NCBI GenBank assembly: GCA_019321725.1
Contig: CM033108.1
Span: 20,101,799 to 20,165,798, forward strand
DNA from: Paulownia fortunei
Lineage: Eukaryota; Streptophyta; Magnoliopsida; Lamiales; Paulowniaceae
Length of the DNA stretch: 64,000 bases
Reading direction: 5' to 3'
In this document: positions 24,125 through 37,600 of the stretch, one piece after another
Numbering within the stretch: the first letter of the stretch is position 1
How the letters are laid out: every line of letters begins with the position of its first letter
Notes under the pieces: model-generated
What the model was told of the DNA's origin: nothing
Database searches by the model: none
What the model saw: the letters and a program-made list of their open reading frames with translations, nothing else
Translations under genes and position numbers: made by a program

Positions 24125-24560
24125 CACACAATGCACATTGACACTACACATTTCCAAAGAACATTTCCACATACTCTAATACACAATTTCACCACACATT
24201 TTCAAGAACACTCTCATGCACTTTAACACAAATTTCTACAGTACATTTCAAAGAAAATATGCTCTAATACACATTTTTTCCACATTCTCGAAAGCACATT
24301 GCAACACATATTTGGGATTTTAATAGCCTTTCCAACACCAAAAAAGAGATCACACATTCGACTTTCACCTATCTTCCTAACACCAAAAAAGAGATTATAT
24401 ATTCAGGGTTTCAATAAGTTTTCCTGACAATAAAAAGAGATCACACATACGAGATCTCAATATTCTTTCCCAAGCGACACCAATAAGAGATCTTTTTTTT
24501 TTTTTTTTTTTTTTTGACCTTCCCCAATACCAAAAAAGTTATTTCACATCCTCTTTCATT
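24125..24560. repeat. Two degenerate minisatellites and a 23-T tract
   Basis: 24,125-24,320: a ~40-50 bp unit of the form CACATTTCCAAAGAACAYTTYC-ACTCTAATACAC repeated about five times. 24,310-24,540: a ~58-bp unit containing CCAACACCAAAAAAGAGATCACACATTC repeated about five times. T(23) lies at 24,493-24,515. The solo LTR is inserted at the edge of this array; similar text (ACACTACATATTTCCACATAAC) flanks it on the other side. Confidence 0.65.
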
Positions 24561-24769
24561 CCATCTTCACTCTACACATGGATCATTCCACATCAATAAG
24601 TTCGGCTCTTAAAAACAAAGATTAGAACTATGGAGTTTTATTCCTCGAAAGAGGATATATAGGTGTTCCACTTGAAATTTAAGCTCAATAATAATATTAA
24701 TCTTAGTTTTTCATTTGCACTTTTGTGTTTTCTTGTCTTTTCACTTTTCATATGAAGTTGATGAATGAT

Positions 24770-25950
24770 GGTAGTGTTGGATTCGCTCCGGTCTTGGATA
24801 CGTGGAGCAGTAGAAATTACTTTTATTTTTTAAAAAATAATTATAATGATTACAATTATAAATTAACTTGCATATCTCGTTGATCCGATAATTGGATTGG
24901 GTAATGCAATACTTAATTTTTGCATAGGAAGTTAGAAATTTATAAGTTTTACACTTCTATTTTGTGAAGAGTACATGAATCCATCCAAATCGTTCGCTCC
25001 TCACATTCAATGGATCTACAAACTCAAATTCCAAACCTTAATTTGGAAATACGATTTACCTAGAGTTTCAAGTGTACACCTCTAAGCATATTAGTACATT
25101 TGATGTTCACATGCGATTAATCCCATACTAGTAAGATTAATCCGATACTTCTACACTTAGAAAACTTAAAATTTTGAAACAAGTCACACAAATAATTTGC
25201 ATTTAGATGTAGGATTATAATTCTCATTTCAACACTTGAATTAGAAACTTAAAATCAGTCGGGTGGAAGAACAAGAAAGGCCGAATTGAAGGGAAGAAGT
25301 AACACGGTTTGCTGCTCAATTATTGAAAAAATAATAACAGTTTTTTTCTTCTAATTTCAGCAGCAAAAATTCATTTATAGTTGCTCCTGAAATTTGTTGG
25401 CCGAAAGCTTAAGAGAGGATATAGAAAAACACTCCTTCTTCTCCGTACTTTGTGCTGCTTAATTAAGATGACCATACTGCTTTTCTTTTTGCTGGAATTC
25501 ACAATAAAAGGTTTGGTTTGCTGTAATGGGACTCCCTAATCCAATTAGGTTTAATTATTTAATTTAATTAATTAATTAGATTATTTCAACACTTGAATTA
25601 ATTTAAGTATCATATATTAATTAATATTTACTTAGTCCACAATTGGATTAATTCCCATGGCAAAAAATAAATTTGTCCAAGTTAGTGAGTGACTTCTTAT
25701 ATTCACCAATAAATTAGTAACGGGTTCACTACTCTTGTAACTTAACTGAATAATTAATTTATTTTGATAAATCCTTTAATTCTAAGAACTCACGAATTAT
25801 CCTTAGCTGGCTATTTCTGGTTGGTTCAAACTGAATTCCAATGCAACAACACTTGATTCTCCTCCTTATTGACTAAAAGTCGTCAAAGATGGATCAGTGG
25901 ATATGGAAGACCTCTACTCACGAATCAGTTTAAGAACCTCTATTTCCTTA
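24770..25950 (-). repeat. Copia-type LTR-like remnant
   Basis: Contains GTTGGATTCGCTCCGGTCTT-TACGTGGAGCAG (24,777-24,810), CCTAATCCAATTAGG (25,530), AATTAATTAATTAG, GGGTTCACTACTC (25,725) and AATTCTAAGAACTCAC (25,778). The order matches the block at 4,680-6,030. It abuts the copia pol relic to its right, but I cannot show that the two belong to one insertion. Confidence 0.45.
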
Positions 25951-25959
25951 TCAGTCCAA

Positions 25960-28900
25960 TATTAGATTTGTTGATGAGCCTTAGTTAGCCCAGTTTCCAA
26001 CCTTAACAGTAATGTAGAGGATGTTGTAACATTTTGTGGCACATTTAATCCAACATCTGCAGCTAGTACATTTCGTTTATTAGTTTGAGGGAGATCATTG
26101 ATGTGAGTCCCATGAAATAACCTGTAGGATGCACGTATAGGCCCTAGAAGACTATCCAATGCTTCTGATCCCTTCTTCACAAAACCTTAAAAGGTTACTA
26201 AACTATAAATCAAGGAAGGGAAATGAAGTATACTATGAGAAGATATAGAACCACCTAGATGTCTAATTGTCTTGAAGATTAGCTTTCCTATATCATAAGC
26301 CCAACTGGTACTAATGCAATAAAGCAAAATTCCCATTCTTTCACAACCACTATGGTGTTTGTTGTAGGAGTCAAGTTGTAAAAGACTCAAATATAGTAAC
26401 AAAAGCAAAGTTTTCATTAACAACCACCCATTCCTCTGGAGTGTAACCTTGACTCATTAACATAGCTTTGTTTCTAGTTATGATGCCAAATATATCTGTT
26501 TTGTCTTTGAAAATCTATTTGGTAATAATAACATTCACATTTTTAGGCCTAAGCATTAAGGTCAAAACATCACTTCTGGAAAACTGTTCAAGCTCTTGTT
26601 GCATGCCATTTATCCAAAACTCATCCACTAGAGTCTCTTTCATATTCATAGGTTTCAAAAAAGAAGAGTAACATACAAATCTTACCATATCTCTATAGTT
26701 TACCTTTTTCTTATCTCTTGATCTCATACCTTATGAATAACTACCAATGACATGATCAACAGGGTGATTTTTCTGAATTCTGCTTGATGTCTCCTTCCTA
26801 TTTTTCTCAAAAATATCAAAGCTTTCAGTTTTTTCCTCAGATTCAGAGGATGTTGCAACACGCTAAGCAACATCTGCAAATGTTGTAACATCTTGCACAC
26901 TAACACCAGAACTGAATTGTTCTTGCTAGTTAGTTTATGTTTCTTCACAAAAACTGATGATTTTCTCTTCATATGAATTCCCTCCAAAGTCACAAAAATC
27001 ATCAATAACAACATGGAAAGATTCAACAATAGTATGAGTCCTCATGTTATATACTCTATATGATCGACTATTTGCTGAATAACCAAGGAAGATTCCTTCA
27101 TCACTTTTGGGATCAAACTTTCCCAAATGTTCGCGATCATAAAGTATGTATCATGCACTACCAAATACGTGAAAATAACTAAGATTAGGTTTCTTAACTT
27201 TTCATAATTCATATGAAGTCATTTTAGTACGTGGTCTCAAGTGTACACTATTAGTGGTGTAACATGCCGTGTTTAATGCTTATGCCCACAACCTCTATGT
27301 AAGTTTCTTTGAATTAACATTACACGTACCATTTTTTGGAGTGTTATGAGTGTTCTATTTTTCCTTTTCACAACACCATTTTGTTGTGGTGTTTTAGGAA
27401 TAGAAAGCTCATGAAATATTCCATGTTTATCACAATAATTAGAGAAAATAGAATTCTCAAACTCTTTTCCATGGTCACTCCTTATTCTTGCAATTTTACA
27501 TACTTTCTCATTTCTAAATCTAATATAAAGTCTTTTAAAAATCATGAAAGTATAAGATTTTTCTTTGATGAAATCAATCTATGTAAACCTTGAAAAATCA
27601 TCAATACAAATGAAAACATACTTCTTACCACTAATATTTTCTACCTGGATTAGTCCCATAAGATCCATGTGCAAGAGTTCTAGGCAGTGTGTTGTGGTAG
27701 TGTGTTGCAACACTTTATGCGATTTCTTTCTTTATTTTCCAACCTGACATGGTCCATAAACACCCGAGTTTTTCTTGCTAAGATTTGGCACACCTTGGAC
27801 AGCTCATGCATTAACAAGCTTGTATAGGCTTTGAAAATTTAGATGTCCTAGTTTCTGGTACCAGAGTTCAGTTTTCTCAGTCTGGGTGTTGTAACAATTC
27901 AACTTGTGTTGCAACTTGTAACAATTCAGATTATCTCCAACTTGTCAAGAGAAATTTATTAGAATCGTCAAACACTTGACAAGAATCTTTGTTAAATTTA
28001 ACAATTAAATTCTAAATATACAGTTGGCTAATACTAATCAGATTAAGCATTAACCCTTCAACATGTAACACATTTTTCAGTGTTGGAAGTCCATCCACTT
28101 TCAGTCTCTTCTTTACAAGGATTCATCCTTTAACTCCATCTCTTAAATGTAATATAACCTCCTTCTTGGTTTTGATAATCCCTTTATCACCTGTCATATG
28201 CCTAGAGCATCCACTATCAAAATACCAAGATTTAATTATGTTAGTCTTTAAAGAAGTATGAGCCACATGACATGTAAGAACAATTTTTTTGATCCAGATT
28301 CTATTTTTAGATTTATTTTTTAAATTAATCTTGATATTATGAGTGTTTTTTGCAAGATGTAGCAACACTCTAGAAAATATTGAATAGTTCTGATGCCATT
28401 GAGCAAAGCCTTTTTATATTTGAAACAGTTAGGTCTAATATACCGAGATATTTGACAAAAATGACAAGTAGGGATAAACCTTTTGGGTTTAGGTCTCTGT
28501 CTCTTTGACCAGACATTTTTGGCAAATTCAAACATAGATTCATACTTACTAATTTCCTTTAAAAAAATTATTTTAGAACTTTTACCTGGTTTTTTGCAAT
28601 TCTATACCTTTTGAGGATGAATCTCCACTTGAATATCCTAAACCAGCACGGTTTCCAGTATACTGTCCAATGGAAAGAATTTCATCCAATTGAAATATTC
28701 TAGAATTCAACTTTCTTACAGACTTCATTGTGTCCTTCTTGACTCTATCAAGTCATGTGTTCCTTCAGAGGCCAGAAGTTCAAATCTGATCACATCACCT
28801 TTGAGTGCCTTATTTTTCTTTGTCAAGATAGCAACTTGTTTCACAAGCCCTTCATTAGTTTTGCACACTTTAAGCCAATTCTCAAACATCTCTTGGTACT

Positions 28901-30168
28901 TGAGTTGAATGTCCTCAATACTAGGTCCTTTATCATCACTGCTTTTATCAGAATTTATATGTGTCAAAGTAACATAATTTAGACATATTTCTGAAGAAGA
29001 AATAATTAACTCATACTTGTGAGATGTTGCAACATTTCTGACAACATCCTTTGAAATATCCAATGTTTATGTCTTTCTCATTTTTCAAGGTGATTGAGGT
29101 AAGTGCAACAGGATTGCTAATATGTTCTTTTTATTCCTCTTGACTGCATTCAGAATCTCCATCACTCCAAGTGGTGTTGACTGATCTGCCCATTTTCTTT
29201 AAGATGTTAGCACACTTAGCTTGAATATGGTTAAATCCTTCACATTCTCTGCATTAAATTCTCTTACTTTTCCTGAAATCATATGTATTAGACTCATTTT
29301 TATTTTTCTGAGAGTTGGGTATTTTACCACCCTTTGGGATTTGTTTCCTTAATTCATTTGCTTTAGATATTTCCCAAAGTTCTTGGTAAGGAAAGCAAAT
29401 GGGTCATCATTATTTTCATGATCTTGTTCATTTTCAGCTTCAACCTATAATACAACTTCTTTGTTCTTTTCCCTTTTATTTTAATTCAAATTTATTTCAA
29501 AGGTTTGCAGTGCCCCCCATCAGTTCAACTAACCTCAGTTTTGTAAGAGTCCTAGCTTCTTTAATAACAGTCACTTTACAGGCAAATTCTTTGGAAGTGA
29601 TCCCAAAACATTCATAACAAGTTTAAAATCAGTGTATTTTTCTCCTAAAGCATGTGTTTCATTAGCGATATCACACAATTTAGCATTAAATTCAACAATT
29701 GTTTCATTTTCTTCCATTCTTAGATTTTCAAACCCAGTGGCAAGAATATGAAGTTTATATATTCTTACAATCATAGTTCCTTCGTATGCAATTTGTAAGA
29801 CTTCCCAGGCTTCCTTAGTAGATTCACATATTAGAGATCGATTTAAATTGATTATCATCAACTGCACTAATATGGCATTCAGTGCATTTTAATTGAAATT
29901 CTCCACTTGATCCTCTGTAGTAGACCACTCCATTTTAAGTTTGCATACTTTCTCTTCTTCAATAGTTTTTATTGGATGCTTCCACTCTGTCAAGATTGAC
30001 TTCCATGCTCGTTCATTAAGAGACTTGATGAATGCCTTCATTTTGATTTTCTAATAAGAATAATTAGATCCATTAATAAATGGAGGACGTGACACCAAAC
30101 TTACTTTACACAGTTGTTCCATGCTTGCAACAGATAAAAACCAGAATCTCACTATTTAGTTTTAGTGC
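25960..30168 (-). pseudogene. Ty1/copia polyprotein remnant, SIRE-like (gag to early RT)
   Basis: Minus strand, 5' to 3'. Gag at 29,571-29,867 (UBN2-type: ICESTKEAWEVLQIAYEGT, VEFNAKLCDIANETHALGEK). A coiled-coil-like gag tail at 28,725-29,063. A zinc knuckle at 28,320-28,535 (CHFCQISRYIRPNC, with Tyr where CCHC has His). The protease/GAG-pre motif WYFDSGCSRHMTGD at 28,123-28,368. Integrase pieces at 27,273-27,545 (ARIRSDHGKEFENS, IPKTPQQNGVV) and 26,935-27,126 (KFDPKSDEGIFLGYS). The start of RT at 26,390-26,727 (DEFWINGMQQELEQF, PKNVNVI-TK, then GYTPEEWVVVNENFAF). The RT core with the YVDD box and RNase H are missing. Frames at 25,962-26,180 and 26,187-26,423 follow but I cannot identify them. 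Many stops and shifts make it a pseudogene. The long gag with coiled coil points to the SIRE/Maximus lineage. Confidence 0.85.
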
Positions 30169-30183
30169 CTTCTCTGATACTAA
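30168..30183 (-). promoter_or_regulatory. Degraded primer binding site of the SIRE-like element
   Basis: The minus strand reads TTAGTATCAGAGAAGG, a mutated TTGGTATCAGAGC-type initiator-tRNA site directly upstream of gag. Confidence 0.6.
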
Positions 30184-31050
30184 CTAATAGAATATGTTGC
30201 CCATTTTTTTCTTAAAATCCTAAGTGTTGTGTGAAAAGTATTGTAACATCTAGAAAGAACACGCATCGATAATAAAAATATAACACTAGAATTTTTACGT
30301 GCTTCAAGTACTATGTACTCTATTGCACGAGGCCACACCCATAGAAAGAAATAATCCACTAATTAGTAACAATTTATAGAATATATCTCATGGAATTAAA
30401 ATAATTTAAAGACTTTCTCTTTGAATAAAGACCATCCTATGTATTCCACTAATTAATTGTTCCTGCGAGCTCCCCTCGACTTTAATTAACATTGTTAGAC
30501 TCCCTTCAACTTTGAACTCCTTCAGATGGCTAATCCGATCTTTTCATGAAAATCTTCACCTTCTTATCTCGAAGAATGTATATGAATAATTAGTACTGTT
30601 GGAATCCCTCCAGCTCTGAACTCCTTCGGATGACTGAGGCGGTCATCTCCTAAAGACATTTTCACATTCTTCTCCTGAAGAATATATGTGAGTAAAATTC
30701 GCCTCACCCTTGAATTACTTTCGTAGCACTATTTAGTTCATCCACTTAGTTTCTTCAATATTGAGACGTAGTATATATGCAGTCGTGTATTTCAGTCCAA
30801 ATTCCTCTTGAAAAGTATTAATTTTTTGATTTGTTGCCTTATCCATAAGATTCTCCAAAGAGTCTCTTACAACATTTCTTGCAACACCTGATTTTTGTGT
30901 AGAATCTCAGCTTCCATAAATGCCAATATTTTCTAACACTAACAAAGACGAACAAGACGGATGACTGGTTTGCAAATCAAGCGTGTGACTTGGGTACTTC
31001 AAATATTTTGATTCAACAAGAACTGAGTAACCTTATCAAAGGAATTTCAC
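30184..31050 (-). repeat. 5' LTR-like region of the SIRE-like element
   Basis: Adjacent to the PBS. Repeated GTTGCAACA/ATGTTGTAAC-type words also occur inside the element. A tandem pair of ~105 bp lies at about 30,494-30,700, each with CTCC(C/A)..CT-TGAACTCCTTC(A/G)GATG and GAAGAATRTATRTGA. The outer boundary is not clear. Confidence 0.45.
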
Positions 31051-31439
31051 TTTTAGATACATTAGGATTTTCATTTTTTCGATTTTCAAAATTATAAAGG
31101 AGTATTACTTCGAATTATGTTTTACCTTACGATTCATTTAAATATCTATATAAGGGAGTAAGTATCCATCATTTACTATACTTTTAACATATAACAATAG
31201 ACTTCTCAATGCAGCCAAGGCAAGAAGACAAATGAAATTCAAGTTTATTTTGCTTCTATACTTCTTGCAAAGGGACTTAAATAGTAAAAATTGATTATGT
31301 TTCCTTAACTAAAGTTAATGGAATTGGCACTCTTCAAATTTATGTGAGTTTGAGTCTTAATTTTGTGCTTGATTTGTCTTGCAGTCTTGTTTTAATTAGT
31401 AAGCTTACCCTAGTTTCCATCCAAATCATTGTGTTTTTC

Positions 31440-33361
31440 AGGATTGTGTACGGGGAAGAAGATTGGTAGTGTTAGAGAGGCTGATGGATTATTTCTCTTT
31501 GAAGAAAAGATGCAAGGTGATGGAATAAAGAAAGTGTATCAAGTTGAAAGTAGTGTGGGAGAAAATAAAGAAATTTGGTTATAACATTACAGATGAGGGC
31601 GTCCTAGTTTGCTTATCCAAAACTCTTGTTTCCTAATCTTTTCAAGAATAAAAATATTTCTCAATTTAAACGTGAGACTTGTGAATATGCCAAACACCAT
31701 AGTCATAGGGCCTTTTTTCCTATTTAAATCTATAAAAAATCTTGTCTTTTCCATCTTGTGTTAAAACCAATACTGGAGCTCATTGGCTTATAACATTCAT
31801 TGATGATCATACTAGGGTGTGTTGGGTGTATTTGTTGAAAGAAAAATTTGAAGCAACCTTAGTTTTTAAACAATTTCATAAATGATTTTCAATCAATTTA
31901 AGACCAACATTAGGAACCTTTATATAGATAATAAGAGAGAGTATTTCTAAAATATTCTAAGAGAGTATATACAAAACGAGGGAATCTTTCATCGCTCATC
32001 ATGCATTGACAGTCCACAATAAAATGGAGTGTCAGAAAGGAAACATGGCCATCTTCTTGAGGTTACTCGTGCCATGATACCATATGAATGTTCCAAAGGT
32101 GTCCTAGGGAGAGGAACAATATTCTATTTGATCAATAGAATACCAACTCGTGTCTTAAAATATAATTTTTTCATTAATACCCTAAAAAATTATTCCTTGC
32201 CTCTCATTATTTATTTTCATCTCTAACTCCTAAAGTTTTTGGTGGCATAGCCTTTGTCTATATCCATGGTCACAATCATAGCAAGTTTGATCCTATGGCA
32301 CATAAATGTATTTTCCTTGGATATTCACCGACTCAGAAAGACTACAAGTGTTATCATCCACAATCATGGAAATATTTATATCTATGGATATTAATCACTC
32401 ATAATTCACTTCAGGGGGAGATTGAAGGAGACGAGAATTTCTGGAAAATATCCTCCCAAGTAAAGGAGTTGGGGAAGATATAGAAGAGATTGGGAGAGTT
32501 ATTGGGGAAATTCTTGAAGATATTAAAATCAAAGAAAGAAATTGTCTTATCGCAAATGAAGTATCTTCTAGATCTTCTTAAGGAGATAGAAATGTTAGGA
32601 TACAAACCCATTGACACACTGATAGACGTAAATATCAAGATGAGTTGCCCAATACTGGAAGACAAGAAGTTAAGTTGATAGGGGAGGTTGTCAAAGACTT
32701 GTAGGGAATTAATCTTTCTTTTACATACTCGATGATACACTGTCTTTGCAGTTAGTGAGTCAATTTATGTACAATTCTAGAGAAGATCATTTATAAATAG
32801 TTTTTAGAATAGTATCTCAAGGGGTCACAAGAAAGATGATTGTTATTCTCCAATTAGAATAAAAGTTTGGATATTGAAGCCTTTACTGATGCTGATTAGG
32901 CAAGTTCTACTGATGATAAAAAATCTATCTTTAGATTATTGTACATTTCTAGAAGGGAATTTGATAATATGGAGGAGTAAGAAACAAATAGTTATTGTAA
33001 GATTGAGTGCAAAAGCTGAATTTAGAGCATTAGCCTTTGAAATTTGTGAGATGATTTAGATAATGTCTTTAATGAATGAATTGAAAATGCCTATGAGAAT
33101 ACCAATGAAGCTTTATTATGATAATAAAGTTGTCATCAGTATTGCACATAGCCTAGTTTAGCAGGATAGAACCAAGAACATGGAGATTGATCATCACTTC
33201 ATCAAAAGAGAAAATTGAAACAGGTCTTATTTCGTTGTCTCATGTTTCCTCATGTAATCAAATCAATTCTATACCAATTAAAGGGCTCATGAGATATCAA
33301 TTCAAGGAATTCATAGGCAAGTTGGGAATGGAAGATATCTACCATCCAGCTTGAGGGGAAG
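31440..33361 (+). pseudogene. Second Ty1/copia remnant (integrase fragments, late RT, RNase H)
   Basis: Plus strand. 31,450-31,510 encodes KKIGSVREADGLFLFEE (GAG-pre-integrase). 31,600-31,720 resembles the integrase zinc region. 32,029-32,226 reads HLLEVTRAMIPYE and YLINRIPTRVLKY (integrase). 32,295-32,400 reads HKCIFLGYSPTQKDYKCYHP. 32,530-32,680 reads SQMKYLLDLLKEIEMLGYKP (end of RT), so most of RT is deleted. 32,874-33,059 holds a decayed RNase H (LDYCTFLEGNLIIWRSKKQ, RLSAKAEFRALA). 33,110-33,355 reads LYYDNKVVISIAHS and GKLGMEDIYHPA, the usual copia C-terminus. Frameshifts and stops throughout. It is unlike the copia remnants on either side and so is a separate insertion. Confidence 0.85.
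33351..33361 (+). promoter_or_regulatory. Polypurine tract of the second copia element
   Basis: TTGAGGGGAAG follows the last pol codons, where plus-strand priming would start, just before the 3' LTR-like segment. Confidence 0.6.
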
Positions 33362-33605
33362 TATAGAGAATCAGACAGATTAGCCTTCCTAAATTAGAAG
33401 ATCTAGTTATTATTATATATTAGATAGCTGATTTCTTGGGATTTGATCGATGTAATTTATTTCCAAGATCATAGGTCTTAGCTGGAGCTTTTTATTTTCT
33501 AGCTGATAGCTTTTATTTCCTTTCTTATTTATAGTTGTACTGTAGATAAATCACACCTATGTATACTGAATTAAATTATGTAAAAATCTAGAAACCTTTT
33601 TCAAA
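33362..33605 (+). repeat. 3' LTR-like segment of the second copia element
   Basis: About 240 bp after the PPT, containing a TTTATAGTTGTACTGTA core near the end and finishing before an A-run at 33,604. A matching 5' LTR near 31.2 kb was not clearly found. Confidence 0.45.
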
Positions 33606-33609
33606 AAAA

Positions 33610-34600
33610 AAAACTTCAATTTTATTTGAAGGGAATATAATTAACATAATCATATAACCAAGATCATCATCTATATTTAACAAGAAAATAAATGGAATAC
33701 TAAATCGGAAGCGTATCTTAAATCCATATTAATGCATACATGAATCCATACCGAGTTAGCATCCTCCACAACCAAATCTTCTTAGGTGCTCCATTGGCAA
33801 GGAGAAGAGCTATAATAATTGATTTGACTTGGGGGCTATAACCCAATAATGTTCTCTATATACTAGGTCAAATAAAAGTCCATCAATCTTAATTTGACTA
33901 GTATTGAGTTTCTACACATTACAAAGTCCATACCCAATAGATATTCTTAGAGCCCAACTGATAGATCACTTGTTTGACTCTATTAAATTATATAGCCTAT
34001 AATATAATTATTATTTATATGTATAAGTCCATATAGAGTAGATGTGCGAAGCAACAAGGCACAAAGAGGCTAACACTCTCGAGGATACTAAAAACCAAAT
34101 CTTCTCCTTAAGGCAACATGAAGTGATGAGATGAGTCCTCTAGCATATTGACAATTCTTTCTTGAGTTCACTTAGTTTTTTTGTCTTCCCTTTTAAACTT
34201 TTCAAATCTTTAGTAGTTTGACATGTTCTATCATTTTTAGTTTTGCTTTTCTTTTTGTGCTCCTTACATTTCACTAAAGGATCAGAAATTGGCAGCCCAT
34301 GGTAGCTCTGATCAGATATTGATGTTAATTTGTTTTAGCATTTACATGGAAACACATGGTCACAGTCGAAACTTGTCTATTTTTTTATTTTAGCTCTTAT
34401 TTAAAACTATCATTTCATTTTTTTTAAGTATTAGCAATATGTGGCAATGGATCTGAAGGACTATTACATGCATGTAGATGTTTACGGACTTGAAAGCTCA
34501 AATTTTTGGCTACACAGGAAAACCTTTAAGAAATTTTGCAACACATCAGTAAGTTCTTAATTTTTTTTGCTACTAAAGTTTCTTAAGGTAGTTTATCACT
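33610..34600. other. TE-like non-coding DNA
   Basis: The text at 33,680-34,080 resembles copia LTRs (short place-name-like ACCCAATA, CATCAATCTTAATTTGAC). It precedes the third copia element, but no PBS could be assigned, so a 5' LTR role is only possible. Confidence 0.35.
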
Positions 34601-37600
34601 TATGGTATCTTGAGGGTGAATTCTGCCTAACTTTTAGAAAGTTGGTTATACAAGAATTACTTTTAGTATAATTGATTTTAACAAACTGTGGTTGGAGAAT
34701 GAACTTGCTGGGATGACTGAAGGTAATCTTTCAATTTCAGAATATTTTCTGAAACTTAAAACCTTGTGTGCTAAAATTTTAGAATTGGATACGGAGGGAC
34801 CTGCAAGTAATGCTCGTCTGCATCGTTATCTTATCTGCAGACTGTGAAAAGAGTTTATGCCTTTTATCTCTTTGATACAAGGGAGGGCAAATCAATCTTC
34901 TATCATAGAGTTGGAAAATCTGCTATTAAATCAAGAAGCACTCATGAAACAAATGACCAGCAACAACAAGCAATCTCCTTCTCAAGTGGAGGATGTTCTT
35001 TACACAAAAGATAAAGCAAAAATCAATTTTTCTTCCAAGCATTCTTTAGGTGACAACAAGCAATCCAAAGTTGAAGGGCAGTTCACAGTTCATAAGCAAT
35101 TCAAAGAGTTATTATGGGTGTGGAAAACCTAGACACCTAAAGTGCGATTGTCATGTGAAGGTGGTGTGTAATCGATGCAGGAAACTAGGTCATATTAAAC
35201 AAAATTACCATGTAAATCTCACAGAAGTAGGAGAAAATATTGCACATAAAACTAGTAAGTCTGAACAACTCTAGTGGGAGCAGTATTTATCTATTAAAGC
35301 TATTAATCAACCTGTTATTGTGAATTCTATTGTGCACCAGACCAACACAAAAATTTATGCTAATGCTTCCATAAACTATAGCAAGGATTGGATTGTTGAT
35401 TCTGGTTATTGTATCATGCAATGCGAAATACATCTTTACTCTCTGATGTTTGTCTACATTATGAAAAAAGAGCCATTGTGACGGTTAATAATTCATTACA
35501 TCATGTAGTGAAAGAAGTACAATACAATGTTAAGAATGATATTTCAAATATTGGTGGTTTTTTCCTCGACGATGTTTATCATGTTCCAAACTTAAAGAAG
35601 AATCTCGCTTCAGCTTCACAAATTATTGATACTGGAGCGATGTTCTTTTTGGTCCACATGATGTGAAAATTATGTCCTATATCAAACAACTTAAAGTTGA
35701 TGCTTTATTTACTGGAAAAAGAAAAGATTCACTCTATGTATTGTCTGCAAGTGATGCATATATTGACAGGTCAGAATGCAAGTGCGACACTTTGGCATGC
35801 TCGGTTAGGCCATTTTAGTTATCAATTGCTGTAGAAAATCTTTACAAAAGAACTTCTTGATGGTGTTCCTCACTTTAAGGAAATTCATCAAGATGTGGTT
35901 TGTCCTAGTTGTTAATATAGAAAATCACATTATCTTCCTTTCCTGAATTCAAAGAATAGAGCTACTGTTGCACTACAGCTGGTATATTTAGATTTGATGA
36001 GGCCAATAAGAACACCTAGTTACTATAGTTTTCATTATATAATGGTTCTTGTGGACATTTTTCTTGATTCACTTGGGTGTTTTTCTTATAGCACAAAAGT
36101 AAGACTTTCTCCAAATTTATTCAGTTCAAGGAGCAAGTGGAGAAAGAATTTGGACTACCAATAAAGTGTCTACGCACCGATAATGGAGAAGAATACATGT
36201 CTGATCAATTCCTAAATTATTGTAAAGAACACGGCATTCGACCGTCAAATGACTTGTCCAAAAACTCAACAACAAAATGGAGTTGCGAAGCACAAGTTGG
36301 CACATCTCACATCTTTTTGTTTGTCATGGTTGCATGAATAAAACCTTCCAAGAGAGCTATGGGCAATAGCTTTTCAATTAGCCTGTCATGTCATAAATCG
36401 TCTACCTCCGTGGCTAGGATTAGAATCATCTCCTTTTGAAGTACTATACCAACACGAACCTAATGTGAGTTATTTTAGAGTTTTTGGCTCAGTTTGTTAT
36501 GTATTTGTCTCAAAAACTAATCAGACTAAACTTGACCCAAAGATATTGTATTTTTGTTAGTTATGACACTCGTAGGAAATGATGGAGATGTATGGATCTA
36601 CAAACAAACAAAGTTGTTGTTTCTCGAGATGTGGTGTTTGATAAAGTTTTATCACATAAAATTGATGCCAATACAGATGGAAGAACAACTGATCTTTTGC
36701 CTTATTTGGTGATTATGTATCTAACAAATGAAGGAGCAATACTACTTATTCTGGAGAAAATATTCAATAGAATGAGATTATAGAGACTGCAGTTTGGAGG
36801 TCTTCTAGACAATGAAAACAACTTGATTATTTAACTGATTATGAAGTAAAGTTAAACCATTGCTTTGTTGTGTCCTGTTTTTTTATGGGAGATTCGTGTG
36901 AAAATGAGCCTAAGCCTTATAATGAAGCTAAAGGTATTCCTGAATGGAAAGAAGCAATGCAGGAAGAAATATCTGCTCTAAATAAGAACTGCACATGGGA
37001 GCTTGTTCAGAAGCCAAAGAATGTTGAATTAATTACTTGTAAATGGGTTTACAAGTTAAAGAAAAGAGATGGTGGTACTATCGATAGGTGCAAAGCTCAT
37101 CTTGTTGCTCGTGGTTTTTCTCAGCAATATGGTCAAGATTATGAGTAGACTTTCAGCCCTATTGCTAAAATGGTGATGATTCGAACCATTATTTCATTGG
37201 CTGCTTATAAAGGCTAGAACTTGTGGAAATTAGACATGAAGAATGCATTCCATTATGGGAAGTTGGATCGAGATATATTTATGGAGCAGCCACATAGATT
37301 TATTTATAAGGAGTTTTCTGACTATGTGTACCAATTCAAAAAGATTTGTATGGCCTCAAGCAAGCTCCACGTGCTTGATATGGTAAAATTTCTCAATATC
37401 TTATTTTTGCGGTTTCAAGTCTTCAAATGCATATTCAAGTTTATTTGTTAAGAAAACATCCTCAGTGTGCACAATGCTCCTTCTCTATATGGATGACATG
37501 ATTGCTATCGATGATGATACTCGTCTTCGAGATGCTTTGTCTCTTCGTTTTGAAATACAGAGTTTGGGAAAAGCTAGCTGTTTTCTTGGCCTGGAGGTTA

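Noticed and set aside
28690..28982. Plus-strand frames of 72-75 codons
   Set aside because: Antisense of the coiled-coil gag region of the SIRE-like element.
32411..32740. 109-codon minus-strand frame
   Set aside because: Antisense of the copia RT fragment on the plus strand.
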